Source: DASZMJ01 sp035551935 | GTDB taxonomy: Bacteria; Planctomycetota; Planctomycetia; Isosphaerales; Isosphaeraceae | Direction of reading: 5' to 3' | DNA: 12,957 nt | NCBI GenBank assembly: GCA_035551935.1 | Contig: DASZMJ010000319.1 | Span: forward strand, 1-12,957 | Part shown: piece by piece, positions 6,901-12,957 of the stretch | Layout of the letters: the number at the start of each line of letters is the position of its first letter | Position numbering within the stretch: position 1 is the stretch's first letter | Notes under the pieces: generated by a model | Seen by the model: only the letters and a program-made list of their open reading frames with translations | The model's database searches: none | Told to the model about the DNA's origin: nothing | Program-made: the position numbers and the translations under genes

Positions 6901-7017
6901 GCCGACATCTATAAGAAGCTGGGCTCCAAGTTCCCCAACGACCCCGCCGCCGCCGAGGCCGCCCGCCGCCTCTCCGCCGCCCGGAAGCACCTGGGGGGCG
7001 ACCCGGGCGAGGGATGA
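3910..7017 (+). CDS. Large exported TPR-repeat protein
   Basis: 1035-aa alpha-solenoid protein. A signal sequence (Arg-Leu at about 17-18, hydrophobic 'LLATALVLGLLGTTAAG' to residue 34) precedes an almost unbroken array of tetratricopeptide-type helical hairpins to the C-terminus, for example 'ARGHFEAFLKAAPDHPKAPT' and 'ARAAYEKAIELFPDQPMDRA'. At roughly 34-38 residues per unit there is room for more than twenty. TPR arrays scaffold protein complexes; export places this one in the periplasm or on the outer face of the cytoplasmic membrane. The GTG at 3910 is preferred because AGGGAG lies 8 nt before it and the signal sequence then sits near the N-terminus; a TTG at 3865 in the same frame has no such site. 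The ExbB-like gene follows after 46 bases, so the pair is probably co-transcribed. Its binding partners cannot be read from sequence. Confidence 0.9.
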   Translation: MLFHHAQRPGGLPDRSRLLATALVLGLLGTTAAGQERTQPQQRKLPEALNFANGLFRDGKFGLAAEEYERFLKNGAKPGPDADDAMYGLAYAELLQLKYKEARGHFEAFLKAAPDHPKAPTARFRIGETDYLLGNLAAARAELEEFTTRYPDHKHLDTALPCLGDIYLRLGEPSKARAAYEKAIELFPDQPMDRAKLGLAQALGASKEPEKARAILAALIARAPRDQADKARYQLGLVEAGAGKYEAAVAAFEAVERANPRGAMVPEARLGRAEALDKLGHAAEAEAIWRPLIAEGPRNLGARAAFALGTSLLRRNRPAEARAALDDARRRFAGTAMAPALLFRSAEAASREGKLDDARARFVKLVDDFPKDPWAVDALLQGAELARRARDFDAARTLASSFATRFPNHPQQADARLIEARAALDAGKPREAIDLLDLLLNRDKPGPAVAHYARYYLGLAYRADGQKVKADELLDDLAKSPAAAPVANDARFLLGQGHVHAGRFAEAIEPLSKYLDAKPDGDVAPNAMAYLAVAHAELDHADESDAALKTLADRFPKSEALTQARLRLAEKAMAAEHYDRAAGLFRPVAEGDDAKTRNRALSGLGWALLKGKKPAEAAEAFGKLLADAPDDPLAPEAALARGRALEEAERPEDALAAYAQAAETYAKSDQGPAAAIARARLLAKVGKAAEAAEAFEAYLNDHPKGEPDHLDDLLADWGWALLDADKVADADRVFGRLLKEFADSPRAAEARVNLAESAYQARKYDEVDKLLAPLLAADTKAAPRLVQSALYRHAWTRFRRDDWAGAARSLDRLLKDHPDNPFAREAKYLRAEVDFQAGHAKAAEAAFAAIAAETPAADENGAGWARTARLRRVQCLVQLERWADALTLADPLKAEIPADDPQRAELDYARGRALQGTAKFDDARAAYQAVIEARKGGDLAARAQLMRGETYFHQKDDKAALREFLQVALLYDAPRWQAAAMLEAGKVYERLDQWAEAADIYKKLGSKFPNDPAAAEAARRLSAARKHLGGDPGEG

Positions 7018-7063
7018 GGGGTCGGGTCCGGGCCGTTCACGCCCCGTCAAGGATGGAACTCTC

Positions 7064-7924
7064 ATGAAACGATCATGGACGACCGGCCGGCGGACATGGA
7101 CGACGGCCCTGGTCGCGGCCCTGGTCGCGATCGCCGGGGGCGCGGACCGCGAGAAAGAGAAGGAGAAGGCCGGCGCCGAGCCGCCGGTGCTCGACGCGGC
7201 CTGGAAGCAGGCGGAGGTCCTCGGGCAGAAGGCTGTGGCCCTCTACAACCGGACCCCGCCCACCGACCGGGTCTGCTGGGGGGGCCTGATCGCCTGCGCC
7301 GGCCTGGGGCTGGGGGTGGCCATCGAGAGAAGTTGGAAGACCCGGCGCGGCAAGGTCATGCCCAGGGTCTTCGTGGAACGCTTCCGCGAGCGGCTCGCCG
7401 AGGGCCGGCTCGACCGCGGCAAGGGGACGGACCTCTGCGAATTGCACCCGAGCCCGGCCTCGCGGGTCGTCCTGGCCGCATTGCGGCGCTGGGGGCGGCC
7501 GACGACCGACATCGAGCGCTCGGTCGGCCTGGCTCGTCGGGCCGAGACCGACCGCCTCCGCCGCCACGTCGGCACCCTCCGCCGGATCGCCGGCCTGGCC
7601 CCGCTGCTCGGCCTGCTCGGGAGCCTGATGGCGGTCGGGCGGACCTTGCGGGCCCTCGAGCCCGGCGCGGCCTGGGGACCGCCGCTGGCCGGGGCGCTCG
7701 GGCTGCTCACGGCCGGCGTCGGCCTGGCGATCCTGGCGCTGGTCGCCTATGATGCCCTGGCCGGCCGCGTCGAGACCCTGGACAACGACCTCGACCGGCT
7801 CGGCGCCGAGGTGGTCGACGCCCTGGCCATCGCCGCCGCCGTGCCGACCGGCCGCCCCGGCCCGGTCGCGACGGCCCGCACCCCGCACCACTACCGGGCC
7901 GACCCGGCCCGGGGCGAGCCCTGA
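7064..7924 (+). CDS. MotA/TolQ/ExbB proton-channel family protein
   Basis: 286-aa inner-membrane protein of the ExbB/TolQ type, the family that harvests proton motive force with an ExbD/TolR partner. It has an N-terminal hydrophobic segment (12-26, signal or anchor), a transmembrane helix (about 70-88), a cytoplasmic domain including 'ERFRERLAEGRLDRG', then the paired helices 'APLLGLLGSLMAVGRTL' (179-195) and about 205-229. 'APLLGLLG' is the family signature. Compared from memory with E. coli ExbB, the Glu in the last helix ('IAEAL') is Gly210 here, the nearby Thr aligns with Leu215 (Thr216 adjacent), and the Thr of 'FGTVWG' is Ser187. No ExbD/TolR gene follows. The start ATG has AAGGA 10 nt before it; a longer frame back to 6716 overlaps the TPR gene and is rejected. 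A structural rather than ion-conducting role is possible. Confidence 0.85.
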   Translation: MKRSWTTGRRTWTTALVAALVAIAGGADREKEKEKAGAEPPVLDAAWKQAEVLGQKAVALYNRTPPTDRVCWGGLIACAGLGLGVAIERSWKTRRGKVMPRVFVERFRERLAEGRLDRGKGTDLCELHPSPASRVVLAALRRWGRPTTDIERSVGLARRAETDRLRRHVGTLRRIAGLAPLLGLLGSLMAVGRTLRALEPGAAWGPPLAGALGLLTAGVGLAILALVAYDALAGRVETLDNDLDRLGAEVVDALAIAAAVPTGRPGPVATARTPHHYRADPARGEP

Positions 7925-7972
7925 TCGGTCACGTCGAAGGACCCGAACGCCCCATCCGAAAAGGACTGGACG

Positions 7973-9484
7973 ATGGAGCTGCAGGAGCTGCGCAGGCACT
8001 GGGAGGCCTTCGGTCGGACGGACCCGCTCTGGGCCATCCTGACCGATCCGACCAAGAAGCAGAACCGCTGGGACCTCGACGACTTCTTCCGGGAAGGCGA
8101 GCGCGAGATCGACGACGTGCTGGGGTGTCTGGGGGCCCTCGGCTGCCATCGGAAGCGTGGCCGCGCCCTCGACTTCGGCTGCGGCGTCGGCCGCCTGACC
8201 CAGGCCCTCTGCCGCGACTTCGATCGTTGCGACGGGGTCGACATCGCGGCGACGATGATCGAGCAGGCCGACCGCTACAACCGGCACGGCGACCGCTGCC
8301 GCTATCACCACAACGACCGCGACGACCTGGCCCTCTTCGACGAAAACAGCTTCGACCTCATCTACACCGCCCGCGTCCTCCAGCACATGCAGCCCCGTTA
8401 CGCCTTGGCCTATCTCCGCGAGTTCCTGCGCGTCCTCGCCCCCGGGGGCCTCCTCGTCTTCCAGCTCCCGGAGGAGTGGGCGCCGGCCGAGCCGGGCCCC
8501 GTCGCCGAAGTGCAGCCGCCGCCGGGGCCGCTACCCGATGCGGCGTGTCGGGCGATCCTGGAGGCGATCGACCCGCCCGCGACGATGGAAGCCGACGGGC
8601 CGATGTTCCTCCGGGTCCGGGTCACGAATGCCGGCGTCGCGAGCTGGCCGGCGGCCGGGCCCGAGGGCGAGGTCGGCACGATCCGGCTCGGGAACCACTG
8701 GCGCGACGCGGACGGGGACATCGTCGCGTTCGACGACGGCCGCGCCCCCCTGCCCCGCGACCTCGGGCCCGGCGATTCGGCCGAGGTCGAGTTGCTCGTC
8801 CACCCGCCGAAGGCCCCCGGCCGCCATCGCCTGGAGCTTGACGTGATCCAGGAGGGGATCTGCTGGTTCGAGGCCAGGGGCTCCGCGCCGGCCCGCCTCG
8901 ACGTCGACGTCGAATCGGTCACGCGGTTCCGCGCGGAGATCGTCGCCCTCGCCCCCCCGACGACGGTCGAGGCCGACGCGCCCTTCGCCCTTCGGGTCCG
9001 GGTCCGCAACGACGGCGACGTCCGCTGGGAGGGCCGCGAGGAACCCCGGCGGCGATTCTGGCTCGGCAACCACTGGCGGGACGGGTCCGGAGACGTCGTC
9101 GCCTACGACGACGGCCGCGCCGCCCTGCCCCGCGACCTCGGGCCCGGCGAGGAGGTCGAGGTCACGCTGCTGGTCATCCCCCCCGCGACACCCGGCCGCT
9201 ATGTCCTGGAGATCGACCTTTTGCAGGACGGCGTCGCCTGGTTCTCGAGCCGGGGCCTCGAGCCGACGCGACTCGACGTGGAGGCCCTGGCCGTGTCCCG
9301 CAAGCCCGACGTCGCGGCCGTCGTCGCCGACGAGCCCGCGGTCCCGATCATGGAGTCGCACGGGATCGCCCGCGCGAGTGTCGCGGCGTTCCTCCGCGAG
9401 CACGGCGGCACGGTCCTCGACGTCCGGGCGGTGGACATGATCGGCGGGGGCCGGCCGGATTGCTGCTACGTCGTGACGAAATGA
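7973..9484 (+). CDS. SAM-dependent methyltransferase with two inserted Ig-like repeats
   Basis: 503-aa protein, probably cytoplasmic, with no signal peptide. Residues about 60-166 form a class I methyltransferase: motif I 'LDFGCGVGRLT' (66-76), acidic 'GVDIA' (88-92), 'FDLIYTARVLQHM' (127-139) and 'REFLRVLAPGGLLVFQLP' (149-166). Two repeats follow (about 194-314 and 321-437), each with 'LGNHWRD', 'DDGRA.LPRDLGPG' and a closing 'W' plus 'LDV'. They are predicted beta-sandwiches resembling the NBR1-like/Ig-like domains found near polysaccharide-modifying enzymes. The tail 'GTVLDVRAVDMIGGGRPDCCYVVTK' (479-503, shown in two parts here: GTVLDVRAVD and CCYVVTK) looks like the last two strands of the methyltransferase fold. 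The substrate is unknown; a glycan or glycolipid is a guess. AAGGA 7 nt before the ATG supports the start, 48 bases after the ExbB-like gene. Confidence 0.88.
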   Translation: MELQELRRHWEAFGRTDPLWAILTDPTKKQNRWDLDDFFREGEREIDDVLGCLGALGCHRKRGRALDFGCGVGRLTQALCRDFDRCDGVDIAATMIEQADRYNRHGDRCRYHHNDRDDLALFDENSFDLIYTARVLQHMQPRYALAYLREFLRVLAPGGLLVFQLPEEWAPAEPGPVAEVQPPPGPLPDAACRAILEAIDPPATMEADGPMFLRVRVTNAGVASWPAAGPEGEVGTIRLGNHWRDADGDIVAFDDGRAPLPRDLGPGDSAEVELLVHPPKAPGRHRLELDVIQEGICWFEARGSAPARLDVDVESVTRFRAEIVALAPPTTVEADAPFALRVRVRNDGDVRWEGREEPRRRFWLGNHWRDGSGDVVAYDDGRAALPRDLGPGEEVEVTLLVIPPATPGRYVLEIDLLQDGVAWFSSRGLEPTRLDVEALAVSRKPDVAAVVADEPAVPIMESHGIARASVAAFLREHGGTVLDVRAVDMIGGGRPDCCYVVTK

Positions 9485-9593
9485 GCCGGCTCGCGACGGG
9501 CCGTCGAGAAAACGGCCGCGGCGACGAAGCCATTCTCGGGAGCCCCCGCGACCGCGACGACCCGACGACCCTTCTCCCGAGGCATTGACGCCG

Positions 9594-11915
9594 ATGGCCG
9601 GTCTCGACCTCGAAACGTTCCTCCGACTGCTCCGGGCCGACGTCGGCGCCTGGTTGAGCCTGGGCGTCATCCTCTTCCTCCTGGCCCTGATGGCCTGGAC
9701 GAGCTGGGGATCGCGGCGGGCGTTGCGGAAGTGCCTGGTCCTGTCGGTCCTCGTCCACTTCGGACTGGTCTTCTACGGCGGCTCGATCCGGGGCACGTCG
9801 TTGCTCTTCGGCTCGGTCGGGCCCGAGCCGCCGGAGTCGAGCATCCGGCAGATCCGCGTCACGCCTCAGGTCGAGGGCGATGACGCCAACCCCGACGCGA
9901 CCGGCCGCGGCGACGGTCGCCCCGGCAAGAACCTGGCCGCGTGGGACCGCCCGCCCGACCGGATCGCCCTGGCCGATTCGGGCCGCGTGGCCCGTCCCGA
10001 GCGGGTCGAATCGGCCCCGATCCCCCGCCGTGCCGAGGTCCCCCCGCCGGCCCTGTCCGAGGCCGCTCCTGATGTCGCGCCCCCCGAGGCCGCCTCGCCC
10101 GACGGTCGCCCCGAGCTGGACGAGCCGCCCGCGATGCCCGACGCGAAGGCCGCGCCCGCGAGCCCGGACGACGTGGCCGAGGTCGTCGTCCGTCGCGAGG
10201 ACGGGAGCGATCCCGTCGCTCTGCCGGCCGCCGATCGCCTCCGGCCCGGTCGACTCGGACCGGCCCGCGCCGTCGAGCCCGATCGCAAGGCCCCCCAAGC
10301 ATCCCCCTTGCCCGAAGGTCGCGTCGCCGACCCCGAGCCCGCCGCGATCGCCGAGGGGATCGGGGCCAATCCGACCCTCCCCGACGATCCGGAGCCCGCC
10401 CGGCCCGTCGCGCCGGATCGGGATCCTCGCGTCGTCGCCCGACGGCCCCAGGTCGTGACGCCGGCGTTCGCGGTCCCCGAGCGCGACCTCCGTCGCCAGG
10501 CGCGGCCCGATCGCCGTGACGGCGCCAACCTCGCGGTGCCGGGGCGGCTCTCGCAGGGGCCGGGGCCGGTCGCGATGGCGCGGGTGACGCCGTCGGGGAT
10601 GCCGAGGCCGCCGGAGATCCGGGGGGCGATCGGCGGCCGGCCGCTCGCCGACGTGCCCGAGGTCTATCGCGTCCGGCTCGACCCCAACCGCTCGGCCAAG
10701 GCCCTCCGCGCCGGCGCCAGCCCGGCGAGCGAGCAGGCCGTCGAGCGTGCCCTCGACTGGCTCGCCCGCCACCAGGACGCCGACGGCCGCTGGAACGCCG
10801 GCGTCGTCCGGTATCACGACGGCACCCCCGCCGCCGGCGACGAGGACTTCACCGTCCACTGCCCCCCCGGCGAGGTCTGCTTCGGACCCTGCCACTACGC
10901 CGAGGCCGACAGCGCCATGACCGGGCTGGCGTTGCTCGCCTTCCTCGGCGCCGGCTACACTCACCTCGACGGCGACCACGCCGACACCGTCCAGCGCGGG
11001 ATCGATTACCTCCTGTTGATCCAGAAGCCCGACGGCGACCTCCGCGGCGCGAGCCGGAACGTCGGCAACTACTGCCACGCGATGGCGACCCTGGCCCTCT
11101 GCGAGGCCTACGCCCTGACGGCCGACGACCGCCTCCGCGGCCCGGTCGAGCGCGCCATCGGCTTCATCGCCCGCGGCCGGGTCGCCGACGGCCGCGGCTG
11201 GCGGTACGAGCCCGGCTATCCGTACGGCGGCGACACGAGCATCCTCGGCTGGATGGTCCTCTCCCTGAAGTCCGCCAAGGTCGGCGGCATCGACGTTCCC
11301 GGCGCGACCCGCGACGGCGCCCTCGGCTGGCTCGACGACGTCGCCAAGGGCGAGGAGTCGGGCCTGGCCAGCTACCGCAGCGCCAGGGTCGAGCGCCGCG
11401 CCGAGTACCTGAAGGTCACGCCGACGATGACCGCCGAGGCCTGGGTCTGCCGCCAGTTCCTCGGCGTCGGCGGCCCCGGACCCGCCAGCGACGAGGCCGC
11501 CGAATACCTGCTGGCCCACGGCCCGAAGCGCGAGGTCTACAACCTGTATTACTGGTATTACGGCACCCTCGCCATGTTCCAGCACGGCGGCGAGCCCTGG
11601 GCTCGCTGGAATGCCCAGGTCCGCGACGGCCTCGTCCGCCGCCAGCGCACCAGCGGCCACATGGCCGGCAGTTGGGACCCAGATGATTCCGACTACGGCA
11701 AGCTCGGCGGCCGCGTCTACTGCACCGCCTTGGCCGCGTTGACCCTCGAGGTCTACTACCGCTACCTCCGCCTCTACGACGCCCCCGAGGCCGACCCCCT
11801 GCTCGCCCCCGCGCCCGACCCCGTCCTCCGGCGGGCAGGCATCGCAGGCGAGGCAACTCCTAAATTCAAACGGCAAAAAAAGTTGCGACAATCGAGTACG
11901 AACACCGAAGATTAA
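9594..11915 (+). CDS. Membrane-anchored prenyltransferase/squalene-cyclase-like toroid protein
   Basis: 773-aa protein. Two membrane helices (about 22-38 and 48-64) flank a basic loop 'RRALRK', which puts both termini outside the cytoplasm. A disordered Pro/Ala/Asp/Arg-rich linker of about 280 residues (80-360) leads to an alpha/alpha toroid (about 376-730) with repeats such as 'AVERALDWLARHQDADGRW', 'GIDYLLLIQKPDGDL' and 'GDTSILGWMVLSLKSA'. The fold is that of terpenoid cyclases and protein prenyltransferases, but the DxDD catalytic motif of squalene-hopene cyclases is absent; planctomycetes have many such proteins of unknown activity. The ATG at 9594 has GAGG 11 nt upstream; TTG at 9585 is an in-frame alternative. 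The last about 25 residues (749-773, Lys/Gln/Thr-rich) lie in AT-rich DNA unlike the rest of the gene, so the original C-terminus may have been replaced. Confidence 0.88.
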   Translation: MAGLDLETFLRLLRADVGAWLSLGVILFLLALMAWTSWGSRRALRKCLVLSVLVHFGLVFYGGSIRGTSLLFGSVGPEPPESSIRQIRVTPQVEGDDANPDATGRGDGRPGKNLAAWDRPPDRIALADSGRVARPERVESAPIPRRAEVPPPALSEAAPDVAPPEAASPDGRPELDEPPAMPDAKAAPASPDDVAEVVVRREDGSDPVALPAADRLRPGRLGPARAVEPDRKAPQASPLPEGRVADPEPAAIAEGIGANPTLPDDPEPARPVAPDRDPRVVARRPQVVTPAFAVPERDLRRQARPDRRDGANLAVPGRLSQGPGPVAMARVTPSGMPRPPEIRGAIGGRPLADVPEVYRVRLDPNRSAKALRAGASPASEQAVERALDWLARHQDADGRWNAGVVRYHDGTPAAGDEDFTVHCPPGEVCFGPCHYAEADSAMTGLALLAFLGAGYTHLDGDHADTVQRGIDYLLLIQKPDGDLRGASRNVGNYCHAMATLALCEAYALTADDRLRGPVERAIGFIARGRVADGRGWRYEPGYPYGGDTSILGWMVLSLKSAKVGGIDVPGATRDGALGWLDDVAKGEESGLASYRSARVERRAEYLKVTPTMTAEAWVCRQFLGVGGPGPASDEAAEYLLAHGPKREVYNLYYWYYGTLAMFQHGGEPWARWNAQVRDGLVRRQRTSGHMAGSWDPDDSDYGKLGGRVYCTALAALTLEVYYRYLRLYDAPEADPLLAPAPDPVLRRAGIAGEATPKFKRQKKLRQSSTNTED

Positions 11916-11940
11916 ACAAAAAAACAAAAGAATTCCTTTG
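11853..11940. other. Abrupt AT-rich segment at the end of the toroid gene
   Basis: Composition switches from strongly GC-rich to A-rich within a few codons, with A-runs at 11875-11881, 11917-11923 and nearby. The segment encodes the basic tail of the toroid protein and ends in the spacer before the DUF1573 gene. A GCAACT/AGTTGC pair (11853-11858 and 11881-11886) is the only structure seen and is weak. It marks a likely junction between DNA of different origin. Confidence 0.6.
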
Positions 11941-11967
11941 ACGGCCCGCATGATCCATCGCTAGTTT
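11938..11967 (+). promoter_or_regulatory. Candidate promoter of the DUF1573 gene
   Basis: TTGACG (11938-11943), an 18-bp spacer and TAGTTT (11962-11967) lie 47 bases before the ATG at 12014. The -35 is good and the -10 is poor. Confidence 0.3.
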
Positions 11968-12013
11968 CCCACCCATCGAGCATTCCGACATTCCAGCGGG
12001 CGAGGCCGTGACC

Positions 12014-12853
12014 ATGGCTCGTCTCGGGACGCGGACGAGAACGGTGATCGGGTGGGTCACAATCTGTGGCCTGGCCATGATGACCTACGCCGGGGTCAGC
12101 GGCCTCGCGCCGAAGCCGGCCGAGAAGTCGGGCAAGAAACGGCTGGTATCACCACCGAGCCTGACCGTCCCGGATTCGATCCTGGACTTCGGCAAGGTCG
12201 CTGCGAACCGCCAGTTCCGGCTCACGCTGCCTATACAGAACACGGCCGTCAGGGACATTACGATTGCCGACTTCGGGATGACCTGCCAATGCGTCTCGGT
12301 TCGACCGAGCCGACTTGTCATACCGAAGGGTCAGGTTCGCGAGGTCGTCGCGACGCTCGACTTGACGCGAGGCTTCACCGACCCGAAGACCTCTGCGCTC
12401 AACTTCCAGGCCAACGTTTCACCACAAGGCGATAACGGGAGGTCCCTGGCGACTTTCCCCGTCCACGGCCGAGTGTTTCGCGCCTTCTCGTTCGACCCGC
12501 CTGTCGTCCGGTTCGACGACGACCTGATCCGCGGGGGACGGTTCCCCGCACGAAGCGTCGAGGTCACATCCACCGAGCCCCTCTCGGGATCGCCGGTCGC
12601 CCGCTGCAACCCGGCCTTTGCGACCGTGAGGCTGACCCCGCTCGAAGGCGCGGGGAGTTACCGCCTGGAAGTCGCACCCAAAGAAACTTTGACGAATGAG
12701 TTTTATGATTTTGACATTCGAATTGATGGGACCCTCGTCGGCGGAGCCGACGTCTCTGGGGAGCTCAACGTCGTTGCGCGGATCGTCGATGACGTCGCCT
12801 GCCTCCCCGAGGCGATCCTAAGCAGGTCCGCAGTAGTTTTTTCACAGGACTGA
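12014..12853 (+). CDS. DUF1573/ASH-like exported protein, probably C-terminally truncated
   Basis: 279-aa protein with a short basic N-terminus and a hydrophobic signal or anchor (about 10-31), so it is probably outside the cytoplasm. Residues about 51-154 form a DUF1573-type beta-sandwich: 'SILDFGKVAANRQFRLTLPI' then 'TCQCVSVRPSRLVIPKGQ', the Cys-x-Cys followed by the xIPxG turn typical of the family. A second beta-sandwich covers about 155-258. A third seems to begin at 'DDVACLPEAIL' (259-269) but stops after ten further residues. The family's role is unknown; it is abundant in planctomycetes and Bacteroidetes. The ATG at 12014 has GAGG 8 nt before it and is preferred to the GTG at 12008. 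Codon use is less GC-biased than in the genes to the left (for example around 12680-12730), suggesting a separate origin. Its end overlaps a convergent minus-strand frame by 12 bases. Confidence 0.8.
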   Translation: MARLGTRTRTVIGWVTICGLAMMTYAGVSGLAPKPAEKSGKKRLVSPPSLTVPDSILDFGKVAANRQFRLTLPIQNTAVRDITIADFGMTCQCVSVRPSRLVIPKGQVREVVATLDLTRGFTDPKTSALNFQANVSPQGDNGRSLATFPVHGRVFRAFSFDPPVVRFDDDLIRGGRFPARSVEVTSTEPLSGSPVARCNPAFATVRLTPLEGAGSYRLEVAPKETLTNEFYDFDIRIDGTLVGGADVSGELNVVARIVDDVACLPEAILSRSAVVFSQD

Positions 12854-12957
12854 TCTCAGCCAGAATTCCTCCGAGAGGACACCGGCCTTCGTCAGCGCCT
12901 CGTGCGACGTCAGGCCCCCGAGGTAGCCGACGAACCGATCCACATGGTCATCGATCG
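12842..12957 (-). CDS. C-terminal end of an unrecognised gene running off the window
   Basis: A minus-strand frame is open from the window edge to a TGA at 12842-12844, giving 37 residues ('IDDHVDRFVGYLGG' to 'EEFWLRSVL'). The codons are rich in G/C at third positions and the peptide is well mixed with plausible helices, unlike the Arg/Pro-rich shadow frames elsewhere. The start lies beyond the window. No family is recognised. Its stop lies inside the last codons of the convergent DUF1573 gene, which suggests that one of the two ends is secondary. Confidence 0.45.
   Translation of the reverse strand, partial: IDDHVDRFVGYLGGLTSHEALTKAGVLSEEFWLRSVL

Noticed and set aside
3679..7065. 1128-codon open frame on the minus strand opposite the TPR gene
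   Set aside because: It is Gly/Val/Leu/Arg-rich without domains, while the plus strand has a signal sequence, TPR periodicity and a Shine-Dalgarno. It is a GC-bias shadow.
7073..8386. 437-codon minus-strand frame opposite the ExbB-like and methyltransferase genes
   Set aside because: Composition-driven translation; it spans an intergenic gap with no start signal and no domain.
9499..9517. GGCCGT/ACGGCC hairpin after the methyltransferase gene
   Set aside because: Only a 6-bp stem with no T-run; expected by chance in such GC-rich DNA, so not called a terminator.
10722..11780. Squalene-hopene cyclase (hopanoid synthesis) assignment for the toroid domain
   Set aside because: The fold repeats are present but no DxDD catalytic motif is seen, and the long linker and membrane anchors do not fit that enzyme.
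9348..11951. 867-codon open frame on the minus strand opposite the toroid gene
   Set aside because: Low-complexity Gly/Ala/Val/Arg translation with no family features; the plus strand has membrane helices and toroid motifs.

Overview
The window is very GC-rich with strong G/C bias at third codon positions, so long open frames appear by chance opposite the real genes. Gene content points to a planctomycete, most likely of the Isosphaeraceae type: a secreted TPR solenoid, an ExbB-type protein, a membrane-anchored prenyltransferase-like toroid protein, a DUF1573 protein, and Ala/Pro-rich low-complexity proteins. This assignment rests on family knowledge and composition; no rRNA or marker gene is present.

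Layout. Positions 1-64 hold an AT-rich perfect hairpin and a degenerate 9-nt repeat. Four minus-strand genes follow; in transcription order they are a Met/Pro/Thr/Gln-rich secreted repeat protein (2815-3306, with its own intrinsic terminator), a small RRM RNA-binding protein (2064-2357, behind a long leader with a strong hairpin), a NYN/LOTUS-type putative RNase (1074-1898), and a membrane-anchored coiled-coil plus TPR-like protein (79-990). A 603-base divergent intergenic region (3307-3909) carries a minus-strand -10 element, a possible structured RNA, a perfect 18-bp inverted repeat, and a good sigma70-like promoter for the plus-strand genes.

The plus-strand genes 3910-11915 are four closely spaced genes that could form one operon: a large exported TPR protein, an ExbB/TolQ-like membrane protein with no ExbD partner in view, a class I methyltransferase with two Ig-like repeats apparently inserted before its last two strands, and a protein with two membrane helices, a long Pro-rich linker and a C-terminal toroid domain. 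TPR, ExbB and toroid proteins are all predicted to sit in or across the cytoplasmic membrane, which suggests an envelope assembly; that is inference.

Near 11853 the composition changes abruptly to AT-rich DNA. A DUF1573 (ASH-like) gene with less biased codon use follows. It appears to lack its last domain and overlaps tail-to-tail the end of a minus-strand gene that runs off the window. This right end looks like a rearranged or acquired junction. No tRNA, rRNA, CRISPR array or recognisable transposase was seen.
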